From NCBI GenBank assembly GCA_029051835.1, contig JAIDKJ010000341.1, positions 1 through 14,705 of the forward strand: a stretch of DNA of 14,705 nucleotides, in the 5' to 3' direction. A program made the position numbers and the translations under genes. The notes beneath the pieces were generated by a model. It had not been told where the DNA came from, did no database searches, and worked only from the letters and a program-made list of their open reading frames with translations. This DNA is from Paramuribaculum sp. (GTDB taxonomy: Bacteria; Bacteroidota; Bacteroidia; Bacteroidales; Muribaculaceae). Shown here one piece after another: positions 6,855 to 14,705 of the stretch (within the stretch, counting starts at the first letter, position 1; each line of letters starts with the position of its first letter).

Positions 6855-7764
6855 TGTCGGGCAGTTTTACGGGATTTTTCCATCGGCGGTGGGTCCAGAG
6901 CCAGTCGGCCGGATCGCGTTCGATCGATGTTTGGAGCATGTCGGCATAGCGTCGGGTGATCTCCATCGGCGCCGTTTCTGAAGCGTCGTCTGATATATGT
7001 CGGAGCGTCAGGCGGTAGTGTCCGCGGCTTGTGTGGCTCAGATCGAAATATATCACGGCTGTCTTGAGTTTGCGTGCCAGAGTTTCGGTGCCGGTGATCA
7101 TGGCAGTGGGGCGGTTGAGAAACATCATCGGCAGGGTGGGATCGCCGTGGCTTGGTTTCTGATCGCTCATAAAGCCGGTGACGCTCATGATTCCCTCGCT
7201 GCGCATACGCAGCAGATCGCGAAGCACGGTGTGTTTGGGCAGTGATTCCGAGCCGAAACGTGAACGGAGCCGTAGCATGAAGCGGTCGGCCCACTGGTTT
7301 TTAAGCGGTCGGTAGACCTGACAGAATCTTACGTTGTCGCGGCCACTGTGACGGCTCCAGAGAGTGATGGATGGTGCCCATTCCCAGTTGAAACAGTGTG
7401 AAAAGTAGGCCACGACCGTTTTTCCGCTGTCAAAAAGCGAGTCGAGTACCTCCATGTTTTCAAACACCATGCGTCGGCGCATCTCCTCGTCGCTGATATG
7501 AAGGAGTTTGATCGTTTCAAAGAAATAGTCGGAAAGATTGCGGTAAAAGCGGCGTTCGATCGCCGAACGCTCGTCGTCGCCGAGATGCGGAAAGCTTCGG
7601 GCGAGATTGTCGGCCACAGTTTTGCGTCGGTAGCGTACGATATGGTAAAGCACAGCATATATGGCGGTGGATAGCGCGTAAAGCACTCCCAGCGGCAGCA
7701 GAGCCAGCCCGTGGAGAAGCCACCCCAGAGGGGCGTGAAGGGCGTTATTGATGCTTCGGTTCAT
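6832..7764 (-). CDS. Lipid A biosynthesis acyltransferase, LpxL/HtrB type
   Basis: This family adds a secondary acyl chain to Kdo-lipid A precursors at the inner membrane, using acyl-ACP. The 310-residue length agrees with E. coli LpxL. An N-terminal membrane anchor covers about residues 13-42 (LGWLLHGLALLPLGVLYALS), followed by the typical YRRKTVADNLARSFP. The catalytic HX4E motif is visible as SHCFNWE, with H123 and E128. Later FMSDQKPSHGD and the PTAMITGTE segment match the family. The start ATG 7764 overlaps the mtaB stop as ATGA; the frame stays open upstream but only as a shadow of mtaB. Which acyl chain it transfers is unknown. KdsB in the same array makes the CMP-Kdo that its likely acceptor needs. 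Confidence 0.92.
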   Translation of the reverse strand: MNRSINNALHAPLGWLLHGLALLPLGVLYALSTAIYAVLYHIVRYRRKTVADNLARSFPHLGDDERSAIERRFYRNLSDYFFETIKLLHISDEEMRRRMVFENMEVLDSLFDSGKTVVAYFSHCFNWEWAPSITLWSRHSGRDNVRFCQVYRPLKNQWADRFMLRLRSRFGSESLPKHTVLRDLLRMRSEGIMSVTGFMSDQKPSHGDPTLPMMFLNRPTAMITGTETLARKLKTAVIYFDLSHTSRGHYRLTLRHISDDASETAPMEITRRYADMLQTSIERDPADWLWTHRRWKNPVKLPDNDEQRTE

Positions 7765-9056
7765 TTTGCGGGAATTCCTTTCATGAAGTCGTTGCCTCCG
7801 GCGGTCAGCTGTGTGTCGACTATGCGGTTGAACAGATCGGGGTCGGCAGGCATTTCTACTTTGATATAATTGTCGGTAAATCCATACATGTGTCCGTCGG
7901 CGCTTACGGAATGCTCCACAAGCACTTTGCGCCGCGCTCCTTCGTAGCGCCGCTGAAATTCGGCCAGTTTGCGGTCGGAAACGGCGATCATCGTGCGGCA
8001 TCGTTCGTGGCGTTCCGAAGGTTCTACACGCGGACGTATCTCAAGGGCGCGTGTGCCGGCACGCTCGGAGTAGGGGAATACGTGCAGCCGGCTGACCGGA
8101 AGCTGCTCAATGAAACGTCGGGATTCATCGAAGTGGGCGGCTGTTTCGCCCATTGCTCCGGTGATGAGGTCAACGCCGATGAATGCGTCGGGCATAGTGC
8201 GGAGTATTCTTTCTATGCGCGATGCAAACAGGGCGGTGTCGTAGTGGCGGCGCATGAGCTGCAGCACATGATCCGACCCCGACTGCAACGGCAGGTGGAA
8301 ATGGGGCATGAAGCGGCGCGACGATGCTACGAAGTCGATGATCTCGTCGGTCAGCAGGTCGGGTTCGATCGAGGAGATCCTGTAGCGGTATATGCCCTCC
8401 ACCTTGTCGAGCGCGCGGCACAGGTCGATAAACCGCTCGCCGGTGAGTTTGCCGAAATCGCCGATGTTGACTCCGGTTATCACTATTTCACGGCCGCCGT
8501 CGGCTGCCACCTGCGAGGCTTGTCCGACGAGCTGCTCGATGGTGGCCGAACGGCTTCTGCCACGTGCTTTGGGGATGGTGCAGTACGTACACCAGTAGTC
8601 GCATCCGTCCTGCACCTTGAGAAACCAGCGGGTGCGGTCGCCGCGTGAGCATGACGGAGCGAAGTCTTTGATGAGCGAGGCCTTGTTGACGTCGACAGTC
8701 GGCTGTCGTTCGGCAAGCCATCGGTCGAGATAGCCTGCTATCTGCAGTTTGCGGTCAATGCCGGCGGTCACCACCACTCCCGGCAGCGACGAGGCCTCTT
8801 CGGGATGGAGCTGCACGTAGCAGCCAGTGACGGCTATGGCGGCATGCGGATGACGGCGTGCTATGGCCCTTATGGTCTGTCGGCACTTCTTGTCGGCCTC
8901 GCCGGTGACACTGCATGTGTTCACCACCACTATGTCGGGGTGGTCGCCCTTGCGTGCCGGATGGAGTCCACGCTCTTCAAGCATCCGGGCTATGGTGGCT
9001 GTTTCCGAAAAGTTGAGCTTGCAGCCGAATGTATGTGTCAGATATGTGAGTGGCAT
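7761..9056 (-). CDS. mtaB: tRNA threonylcarbamoyladenosine methylthiotransferase
   Basis: MtaB is a radical SAM enzyme that converts t6A37 to ms2t6A37 in tRNAs reading ANN codons (EC 2.8.4.5). The 431-residue protein starts MPLTYLTHTFGCKLN. The N-terminal methylthiotransferase domain supplies three cysteines for the auxiliary iron-sulfur cluster: C12 (FGCKLN), C48 (VVNTCSVTGEAD) and C79 (VTGCYVQ). The radical SAM cluster CX3CX2C is at C152, C156 and C159 (CDYWCTYC). The C-terminal part contains the TRAM-type RNA-binding region with DNYIKVEMP. TFGCKLN and NTCSVTGEADKK favour MtaB over MiaB or RimO. ATG 9056 is chosen by homology; the frame extends upstream over the M16 gene without meaning. 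It lies 23 bp after the M16 stop. Confidence 0.94.
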   Translation of the reverse strand: MPLTYLTHTFGCKLNFSETATIARMLEERGLHPARKGDHPDIVVVNTCSVTGEADKKCRQTIRAIARRHPHAAIAVTGCYVQLHPEEASSLPGVVVTAGIDRKLQIAGYLDRWLAERQPTVDVNKASLIKDFAPSCSRGDRTRWFLKVQDGCDYWCTYCTIPKARGRSRSATIEQLVGQASQVAADGGREIVITGVNIGDFGKLTGERFIDLCRALDKVEGIYRYRISSIEPDLLTDEIIDFVASSRRFMPHFHLPLQSGSDHVLQLMRRHYDTALFASRIERILRTMPDAFIGVDLITGAMGETAAHFDESRRFIEQLPVSRLHVFPYSERAGTRALEIRPRVEPSERHERCRTMIAVSDRKLAEFQRRYEGARRKVLVEHSVSADGHMYGFTDNYIKVEMPADPDLFNRIVDTQLTAGGNDFMKGIPAK

Positions 9057-9550
9057 TCTTATTCTTATGGTCTGTCTGTTCAGTTGTAGTCTTTTCCTGC
9101 GACGGCTACATTCATCAGGTGGGGGATGAGATATTTTCCGGCCATTTCGGCGATCATCCGCGAGGTCATGGTGCGGGCAGTCAGCAGTCTTTGGCTGAAA
9201 TAGTCGGGCGAGAGTCCGTTGATATGCATCGACTGATAGAAGTCGCTCACCGTGAACGGTGTTTCCATTATGTCGAGGAGCGACGAGTATTCGGTCATGC
9301 GTATGCGTTCCATTTCGTCCTCGTCGGGAGGATCTGTGGCCAGTCGTTTCATCTCGGCAGCTATTTCGTCGACCACTCTGTCGCGGTTGGCGTTGTCGCA
9401 TTCGGTGGCAATGCTCATCATCCCTCCTTCGGCATAGCCGAGAAGCGAAGCGTGTATGCCGTAAGTAAGTCCGAGGCGTTCGCGTATGTTGGCCGAGAGT
9501 CGGCTGCCGAAGTAGCCGCCAAGGGCGGTGACCGGCATTCTCAGAGGCAC

Positions 9551-9553
9551 CTA
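9551..9553 (-). other. In-frame TAG inside the M16 gene (codon 276)
   Basis: The codon sits between GVDRYHPD and VPLRMPV. The family usually has an aromatic residue, commonly tyrosine, here (HPDY followed by I/V-PLR), so a TAC or TAT to TAG change is the simplest origin. The next codon is GTG, which could in principle restart translation. Confidence 0.9.
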
Positions 9554-10300
9554 GTCGGGATGATAGCGGTCGACTCCGCTGAGGGTGACAACTACGGCGC
9601 TCTGCAATGCTCCGTCGACGGCTCTGAAGGCGCGCGCTCCATTCCGGAGATCGAACGGACGGATGTCGATTGATGGTTCGTCGCCTTCATGCATGGCGGT
9701 TATCGATCCGAAACTGCGGTTGAGCTGCTCCTCAAGCTCAGGCGTCAGGCGTCCGGCTATAAAGAGTCTGACATGGTGCGGATGCAGATGCCGGCGGTGA
9801 AAATCAAGCAGCGTGTCGCGATCCACTGCCGCTATGCTCTCAGGGTCGGGAGTCAGTGCCAGCGGGTGGTCGGCTCCTATGGTGATCTCGCGTGAGAGCG
9901 CCGATGCCTGATAGCCGACAGTCTGCTGCTCTATGGCTGTCTGCGCTATCATGCGCTCGCGCCATTTGGCAAGACGGTCGGCGGGAAAAGCCGGATCGGT
10001 AAGTATGTCGATCACCTGCGGAAGTATCATCTGTCGCTTTGATTCCAGATGATATACCGTAAAGCTTCGGTAATGGTTGCCGCAGCTGCAGGCTGTCCAT
10101 GCTCCGTTGAAGTCGAAATGATCGGCGAGCGTCAGTCCGTCGGCAGCCGATGTCCCCTCCTGGCGAAGCTGTGAGTCGAGCAGCGCTATGGCGGGATTGC
10201 CGGCCTCGGCCATTCCGCCCTCGGTGATTATGGTCAGGCGGCTTATTTCCGTGTCGGGATGGTCGAGTGCCGATACTTTCATGCCGTTGTCGAGCGTAAG

Positions 10301-10303
10301 CTA
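10301..10303 (-). other. In-frame TAG inside the M16 gene (codon 26)
   Basis: The codon sits between LPAMR and LTLDNGM near the start of the N-terminal domain. Glutamine (CAG to TAG) is a plausible original residue, but the position is not strongly conserved. ATG 10282 seven codons downstream could restart translation, losing the first beta strand. Confidence 0.85.
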
Positions 10304-10390
10304 GCGCATAGCCGGGAGTTTTATGTCGGCGGGGATGTGTGTGGCCGGAGCCTTCGATCGGTCAGGTATAACTGGCATGATCTGCGTGGA

Positions 10391-11140
10391 TTATTTACCT
10401 GCGAGCAGCGACTCCGCCCGGCGCAGATCGTCGGGGGTGTCTATGCCTATCGTGTCGCAGTCGGTCACGGCTGTGGTGATCCGGTAGCCGGCCTGCAGCC
10501 AGCGCAGCTGTTCGAGCGATTCGGCCAGTTCGAGCGGTGACTGTGGGAGCTTCACTATCTCGCGGAGCACCGGAGTGCGGTAGGCATATATGCCCACATG
10601 GGTGTGGAACACGGCGTTGTCGAGCCACTGCTGCCATTCGTGGCCGCGCACGTAGGGAATTATCGAGCGGCTGAAATAGAGTGCGTGTCCGGCATCGTCC
10701 ATCACCACCTTAGGGGTGTTGGGGTCAAACAGTGCGTCAAATCCGCGTTTCGGGTCGAAGCGGCGGACGAGTGTGGCTATGTCGGTCGACGGGTCGGCGA
10801 AGCACTCCTTGAGCTGGGCTATCTGACGCGGGTCGATAAACGGTTCATCGCCCTGAATGTTGATCACCGCGTCGGCGTCGGATCCTATCGTGTCGAGAGC
10901 CTCGCAGCATCGGTCGGTGCCGCTCCTGTGGGATGACGATGTCATGACGGCTTTTCCGCCGAAGGCCTCTACAGCCTTGGCAATGCGCTCGTCATCGGTG
11001 GCCACGGCCACGCTGTCGAGCTCAAGGCTCGCCTGGGCATAGACCCGTTCGATCATGGTCTTGCCTCCTATCATGGCCAGTGGTTTGCCGGGGAAACGCG
11101 TCGATGCGTATCTTGCCGGTATAATGCCTATGAATTTCAT
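10391..11140 (-). CDS. kdsB: 3-deoxy-manno-octulosonate cytidylyltransferase
   Basis: KdsB joins Kdo to CMP, using CTP, to make the activated donor for the inner core of lipopolysaccharide (EC 2.7.7.38). The 249-residue protein is full length. The nucleotide-binding start MKFIGIIPARYASTRFPGKP (1-20) is characteristic. VATDDERI (47-53) and NIQGDEPFIDP (94-104) follow, with the metal-binding Asp in GDEP. HVGIYAYR, LELAESLEQLRWL and IGIDTPDDL near the C-terminus are standard. It lies 22 bp after the PHP gene and 12 bp before the M16 homologue. With the acyltransferase and glycosyltransferase further on, it gives the array a lipopolysaccharide theme. Confidence 0.97.
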   Translation of the reverse strand: MKFIGIIPARYASTRFPGKPLAMIGGKTMIERVYAQASLELDSVAVATDDERIAKAVEAFGGKAVMTSSSHRSGTDRCCEALDTIGSDADAVINIQGDEPFIDPRQIAQLKECFADPSTDIATLVRRFDPKRGFDALFDPNTPKVVMDDAGHALYFSRSIIPYVRGHEWQQWLDNAVFHTHVGIYAYRTPVLREIVKLPQSPLELAESLEQLRWLQAGYRITTAVTDCDTIGIDTPDDLRRAESLLAGK

Positions 11141-11162
11141 ATTGCTTGGTGTCGCTAATGTT

Positions 11163-11984
11163 TCAGTCGATGTTTTTCAGCAGGCTGAGCGTTTCGGCTC
11201 TGCCTGCGTTGATCAGATCGGGATAATGTGCGTCGCTGTTGACTATGAGGGGGATACCCGCTTTTTTGACCTTGTGCCACAGCCGTTGGCCCGGGAAGGT
11301 GCGGTGGTGGTCGGCGAGGGCTTTGGTGTTGACTTCGGCTATGATGCCGCTGGCGGCTATATGGTCTATCACTTCATCGACGAGAGTGCCAAACCATGCT
11401 TCCTCCTCTATGCCTTGACGGAAATGCGATGCGTTGTGGCCCACTTTGTCGAAATGGCCTATGATATTGAATCCTCCGGCATCGATCATTGCGTGGGTCT
11501 GGGCGAAATACTGTTCGACCACCCAGCGTATGTCGTTGTCGAAAAATTCCTGCATCTTCCATTTGAAATTGTCGAAGCGTCCGTCGATGTCGACATATTC
11601 GCCTTGTCGAGTAGGCACGAAATGTATCGAACCGATGCAGAAGTCGAGCGGCAGCGCCCGGAAATATTCCGACGCCGGTCCACATTGCGGTCCGAGATAG
11701 TCTATCTCCATGCCTGCATATATGTTCATCTTGCCGGCATAGAGTTCCTTCAGACGGTTGCACTCCGCCAGATAGTAGCTTACGGAGTCACGGCCCATAT
11801 TGCAGCTCGATTCCACCGTGATGGGGGCGTGGGGAGTGAAACCGTAGTGTTTCATCCCGGCGTTGAGAGCGGCTTCGGCCATTTCGGCCATCGTCGCACG
11901 TCCGTCGCAGAACTGTGTGTGGGAGTGAAAGCAATAGTCGTCGGTCTGTGAGGCTATGCCCGATATGTCGTCGTTGGTCATCAT
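11163..11984 (-). CDS. PHP-domain phosphatase, histidinol-phosphatase (HisJ/HisK) type
   Basis: PHP-family phosphoesterases of this type hydrolyse histidinol phosphate to histidinol (EC 3.1.3.15). In the 273-residue protein the four-motif metal site is visible: FHSHTQFCDG near the N-terminus (the HxH motif), then FTPHAP, GMEIDY, GSIHF, GHFDKVGHN, EVNT and finally NSDAHYP. ATG 11984 is followed at once by ATG 11981, and either may be the start. A further in-frame ATG at 12038 would overlap the cstA stop by 8 bases and add 18 residues that look unrelated to the family. No other his genes are present here, so the histidinol phosphate role is the family default, not shown by context. Another phosphoester substrate is possible. 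Confidence 0.85.
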   Translation of the reverse strand: MMTNDDISGIASQTDDYCFHSHTQFCDGRATMAEMAEAALNAGMKHYGFTPHAPITVESSCNMGRDSVSYYLAECNRLKELYAGKMNIYAGMEIDYLGPQCGPASEYFRALPLDFCIGSIHFVPTRQGEYVDIDGRFDNFKWKMQEFFDNDIRWVVEQYFAQTHAMIDAGGFNIIGHFDKVGHNASHFRQGIEEEAWFGTLVDEVIDHIAASGIIAEVNTKALADHHRTFPGQRLWHKVKKAGIPLIVNSDAHYPDLINAGRAETLSLLKNID

Positions 11985-12030
11985 TGTACGGTTAAGTATG
12001 AAGGATGTTTTACGATTGTCCGCGTTCGGC

Positions 12031-13482
12031 TCAGGCATGTTCCGGCTTGGGGTCAAGGCTGATGCGCCGCACATAGCGGGCAAACAATATTGCAAACACG
12101 GTGGCCACGACCACTCCCGCGCATGTCGCCACGGTGAGATCGAGGCCGAACCCCTCGGGACGCCGGGCGAAGAGCAGGTAGCTTACGCTGACGGCTGTCA
12201 TGAACATGGCCGGCAGCAGACTTACGATGTAGGCTTTGCGGTGGCGTGCCATATAGACGGTCACGGCCCATAGCGTGAACACGGCCAGAGTCTGGTTGCT
12301 CCATGCGAAGTAGCGCCACAGCACGTTGAAGTCTATCATCATCAGGGCGAAGACGGCGGCGAAAAGCGGCAGCGAGATAAGCAGGCGCTTCCATATCGTA
12401 TGCTGGCTGAGTTTCATGAAGTCGGCCACGATAAGGCGTGCGCTGCGCATTGCCGTGTCGCCGGTGCTGATCGGCGCGGCCACGACTCCGAGCAGGGCGA
12501 GGATGCCTCCGGCGGTGCCGAGCCAGCTGAACGATATCTCGCTGACGAGGGCGCCCGCGCTGTTGCCGTGGGCTGCCATATAGTCGGTGAGCTGTTCATA
12601 TCCGCCCGCGAAGGCTATTGCTGCGGCAGCCCATATAAGAGCCACGATCCCTTCGGTCACCATGGCGCCGTAGAAGATGGGGCGGGCGAGTTTCTCGTTT
12701 TTCAGACAGCGGGCCATCATGGGCGACTGTGTGGCATGGAAGCCTGATATGGCACCGCAGGCTATGCTGACAAACATCATCGGGAATACCGGATGATGGA
12801 CAGTGTCCGGCATCTTGTTGGCAAATCCGGCGCTGAAGTCTATAGGCACTCCGAAGTCGCCGAAAAGCATACATCCGAGCAGCCCTACGGCCATGAAGAG
12901 AAGCGCCACTCCGAAGAGCGGATAGATATTGCCTATCAGTTTGTCGATCGGGAGCAGGGTGGCCAGAATATAATAGCCGAGTATGACGGCTATCCATACG
13001 GTGCGGTCGAGAGTGTCGGGCGTCAGTCCGGCCAGGATGTCGGCCGGTGTGAGCACAAATACGGCGCCCACCAGCACGAGCAGCAGCACCGAAAATCCGC
13101 GCATCACCTGTTTCACGCCGTTGCCAAGCTCATGACCCACTATCTCGGGCAGCGATGCGCCACCCATGCGGATGGAGATCACGCCCGAGAGGAAGTCGTG
13201 GACGGCGCCGGCGAATATAGTGCCGAGCACGATCCACAGGAAGGCTGCCTGACCGAACATCACGCCCATTATGGCGCCGAAAATCGGTCCGAGGCCTGCG
13301 ATGTTGAGGAATTGTATGAGAAACACCTTCCACGTGGGCATCGGCATATAGTCGACGTCGTCGCGCAGTCGGTAGGCCGGCATCTGTCGGGAGCTGTCGG
13401 TGCCGATTATGCGGTCAATGATAGCGCCGTAGATGAAGTAGCCCCCAGCGAGCACGGCCAGAGCTATGAGAAATGAGGTCAT
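12031..13482 (-). CDS. cstA: CstA-family transporter (carbon starvation protein A)
   Basis: CstA-family proteins are inner-membrane transporters linked to peptide or pyruvate uptake under carbon limitation. The 483-residue product is almost entirely hydrophobic, with a dozen or more membrane spans by eye. Family marks include the first helix MTSFLIALAVLAGGYFIYG, then FLNIAGLGPIFGAIMGVMFG (58-77) and AGAVHDFLSGVISIRMGG (91-108). It is shorter than the E. coli protein (about 700 residues), as is common in Bacteroidetes, and looks complete rather than cut: it starts and ends cleanly and is intact in frame. It sits 30 bp after floA and 46 bp before the PHP gene. Substrate is not readable from sequence. 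Confidence 0.92.
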   Translation of the reverse strand: MTSFLIALAVLAGGYFIYGAIIDRIIGTDSSRQMPAYRLRDDVDYMPMPTWKVFLIQFLNIAGLGPIFGAIMGVMFGQAAFLWIVLGTIFAGAVHDFLSGVISIRMGGASLPEIVGHELGNGVKQVMRGFSVLLLVLVGAVFVLTPADILAGLTPDTLDRTVWIAVILGYYILATLLPIDKLIGNIYPLFGVALLFMAVGLLGCMLFGDFGVPIDFSAGFANKMPDTVHHPVFPMMFVSIACGAISGFHATQSPMMARCLKNEKLARPIFYGAMVTEGIVALIWAAAAIAFAGGYEQLTDYMAAHGNSAGALVSEISFSWLGTAGGILALLGVVAAPISTGDTAMRSARLIVADFMKLSQHTIWKRLLISLPLFAAVFALMMIDFNVLWRYFAWSNQTLAVFTLWAVTVYMARHRKAYIVSLLPAMFMTAVSVSYLLFARRPEGFGLDLTVATCAGVVVATVFAILFARYVRRISLDPKPEHA

Positions 13483-13512
13483 GACGATGCGGATATGTTG
13501 CTGCCGGTCGGG

Positions 13513-14481
13513 TTATTTCTCGTCGGCCGGACCGGCTATGGTTTCACGCATGATGGTGTCGGCCTGTACGTTTTTCATCCTGTAGTAGTCCATAATGCCG
13601 AGGTTGCCGCTGGCAAAGGCGGCGGCCATGGCTTTGGGCAGTTCGGCTTCGTCTTCGATCACCTTGGCGCGGGCTTCCTGGGCTTTGGCTTTCATCTCCT
13701 GCTCCAGAGCTATGGCCATGGCGCGGCGCTCTTCGGCTTTGGCCTGGGCTATGTTTTTGTCGGCCTGCGCCTGATCGATCTGCAGGGCGGCTCCGATATT
13801 CTTGCCTATGTCTATGTCGGCTATGTCGATCGACAGGATCTCGAATGCAGTGCCGCTGTCAAGACCTTTGCGGAGCACGAGTTTCGATATGCTGTCGGGG
13901 TTTTCAAGCACCTGCTTGTGGCTCTCCGAAGAGCCGATGCTCGACACTATGCCTTCGCCTACACGGGCGAGCACGGTGTCCTCGCCGGCGCCGCCTACGA
14001 GCTGGCGTATGTTGGCGCGCACCGTCACTCGGGCTTTGGCTATGAGCTGTATGCCGTCCTTGGCCACGGCGGTCACCGGGGGAGTGTCGATCACTTTGGG
14101 ATTGACGCTCATCTGCACGGCCTGAAACACGTCGCGGCCGGCAAGGTCAATGGCTGTGGCCATCTTGAAGCCGAGGTCGATGTTGGCTTTGGCGGCCGAT
14201 ACAAGCGCATGTACCACCTTCTCCACGTCGCCTCCGGCAAGATAGTGGGCTTCGAGGTCGTCGCGGGTCACGCCGGTCAGGCCTGCTTTGTGAGCCTCGA
14301 TCAAGGCTCTGACTATAACCGATGCGGGCACTTTACGGATACGCATCAGCACGAGCTGCAGCAGCGAGATCCTTACGCCGCTCACACGCGCCGATATCCA
14401 CAGGAAAAACGGTACGTAGTAGAAAAACACGCACAGGAGTGCCACCAACACCACACCCAGTATGATTATTGATATTTCCAT
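13513..14481 (-). CDS. floA: Flotillin-like protein FloA
   Basis: FloA is an SPFH-family membrane scaffold that organises functional membrane microdomains in bacteria. The 322-residue protein opens with a hydrophobic anchor, about residues 4-30 ([20 protein letters not shown]), followed by the family-specific [24 protein letters not shown]. The SPFH domain covers the middle, with [18 protein letters not shown]. The C-terminal half contains the long charged Ala-rich helix ([20 protein letters not shown]), expected to form a coiled coil. This matches the bacterial FloA group (formerly UPF0365). In many bacteria floA follows an nfeD-type gene; what precedes it here is only partly visible and does not look like a recognisable NfeD tail. 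Confidence 0.95.
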   Translation of the reverse strand: MEISIIILGVVLVALLCVFFYYVPFFLWISARVSGVRISLLQLVLMRIRKVPASVIVRALIEAHKAGLTGVTRDDLEAHYLAGGDVEKVVHALVSAAKANIDLGFKMATAIDLAGRDVFQAVQMSVNPKVIDTPPVTAVAKDGIQLIAKARVTVRANIRQLVGGAGEDTVLARVGEGIVSSIGSSESHKQVLENPDSISKLVLRKGLDSGTAFEILSIDIADIDIGKNIGAALQIDQAQADKNIAQAKAEERRAMAIALEQEMKAKAQEARAKVIEDEAELPKAMAAAFASGNLGIMDYYRMKNVQADTIMRETIAGPADEK

Positions 14482-14582
14482 TGCTTAAAAAATTATAGGG
14501 TTGTTAATAATATATCGAGAGGTGAATTATCGCTTTCAGTAAATGGCCACGCCGGTCGCATACGGTTGTCGGATCCTGCTGT

Positions 14583-14705
14583 CTATCTTTCGGCAGAGGC
14601 CAGTTCGTCAGTCAGGCGTTTGATTTCGCGCCGCAGGGAGCCGACCGTCGCCTCGCCGTCGAGTATCTGCTGCGCCAGGCTTTTTTCGCCGGCGGCATAG
14701 CGTCG
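14583..14705 (-). CDS. C-terminal end of an unidentified protein (5' end outside window)
   Basis: An open frame enters from the right edge and ends at TAG (14585-14583), showing 40 residues: a basic start (RRYAAGEKS), then LAQQILDGEATVGSLRREI and KRLTDELASAER. The spacing of hydrophobic and charged residues suggests a terminal amphipathic helix or coiled coil. I do not recognise a family. It lies about 100 bp upstream of floA on the same strand. Because so little is visible, it could still be a chance frame. Confidence 0.45.
   Translation of the reverse strand, partial: RRYAAGEKSLAQQILDGEATVGSLRREIKRLTDELASAER

Larger units (their letters stand above)
9080..10378 (-). pseudogene. M16-family peptidase homologue interrupted by two in-frame TAG codons
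   Basis: Reading from ATG 10378 gives a single 432-codon frame with no shifts, but codons 26 (10303-10301) and 276 (9553-9551) are TAG. Homology runs straight across both: DRSKAPATHIPADIKLPAMR before the first, LTLDNGMKVSAL after it; GVDRYHPD before the second, VPLRMPVTALGGYFGSRL after it. The C-terminal domain keeps the M16 R/Y segment (R299, Y306 in RERLGLTYGI). The zinc motif HXXEH is absent: LLDSQLRQEGT (66-76) stands where HFLEHM...GT would be, so it resembles the non-catalytic partner type. Without read-through, translation from ATG 10282 would give 243 residues and stop at codon 276. Possible explanations are a young pseudogene, amber suppression, or sequencing error. The gene lies 12 bp after kdsB and 23 bp before mtaB. 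Confidence 0.85.

Noticed and set aside
7765..8001. Longer start for the acyltransferase (389 residues from 8001)
   Set aside because: The added 79 residues are the mtaB 3' end read in another frame and are Arg/His-rich; the family starts at MNRSINNALH with a membrane anchor.
9057..9401. Longer start for mtaB (546 residues from 9401)
   Set aside because: The extra 115 residues read through the M16 gene in another frame, and the family start at MPLTYLTHTFGCKLN matches the first cysteine motif.
12031..13482. CstA as a truncated pseudogene because it is shorter than the E. coli protein
   Set aside because: The frame is intact, with clean start and stop, and short CstA proteins are common in Bacteroidetes.
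14488..14495. TAATTTTT on the minus strand before floA as a -7 box
   Set aside because: It lacks the final G of TAnnTTTG, has no -33 partner at proper distance, and lies only a few bases before the start codon.

Overview
The window reads as chromosomal DNA from a gut-type Bacteroidales bacterium, possibly Muribaculaceae-like. Evidence for this is moderate GC content, near-absence of Shine-Dalgarno sites before clear genes, two promoters of the Bacteroidetes type (-7 box TAnnTTTG), Bacteroidetes-style lipoproteins, and the typical gene set (flotillin-like FloA, short CstA, KdsB, MtaB, inactive M16 homologue, acyl-ACP thioesterase inside the ilv locus). The family-level assignment is inference.

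Positions 1-2983, + strand: branched-chain amino acid locus. It holds the 3' end of ilvB (acetolactate synthase large subunit), ilvN (regulatory subunit), an acyl-ACP thioesterase overlapping ilvN by four bases, and ilvC with its own promoter and a strong hairpin terminator.

Positions 2984-5784, + strand: a looser accessory stretch. It holds a single lipoprotein gene with its own promoter, a roughly 199-bp imperfect palindromic repeat between inverted terminal repeats, a secreted GH88-type unsaturated glucuronyl hydrolase whose start lies 11 bp past the repeat, a terminator-like hairpin, and a second small lipoprotein gene.

Positions 5802-14705, - strand: one long co-directional, tightly spaced array. 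In transcription order it is a partial gene of unknown function, floA, cstA, a PHP-family histidinol-phosphatase-like gene, kdsB, an M16 peptidase homologue interrupted by two in-frame TAG codons, mtaB, an LpxL/HtrB-type lipid A acyltransferase and a family 2 glycosyltransferase. Gaps are 12-46 bp, or genes overlap, so transcription as one or a few units is likely. KdsB, the acyltransferase and the glycosyltransferase point to lipopolysaccharide and envelope synthesis.

I found no rRNA, tRNA, CRISPR array, insertion-sequence transposase or phage gene, and no clear new multigene system. The two items most worth a second look are the doubly amber-interrupted M16 gene and the palindromic repeat upstream of the GH88 gene.
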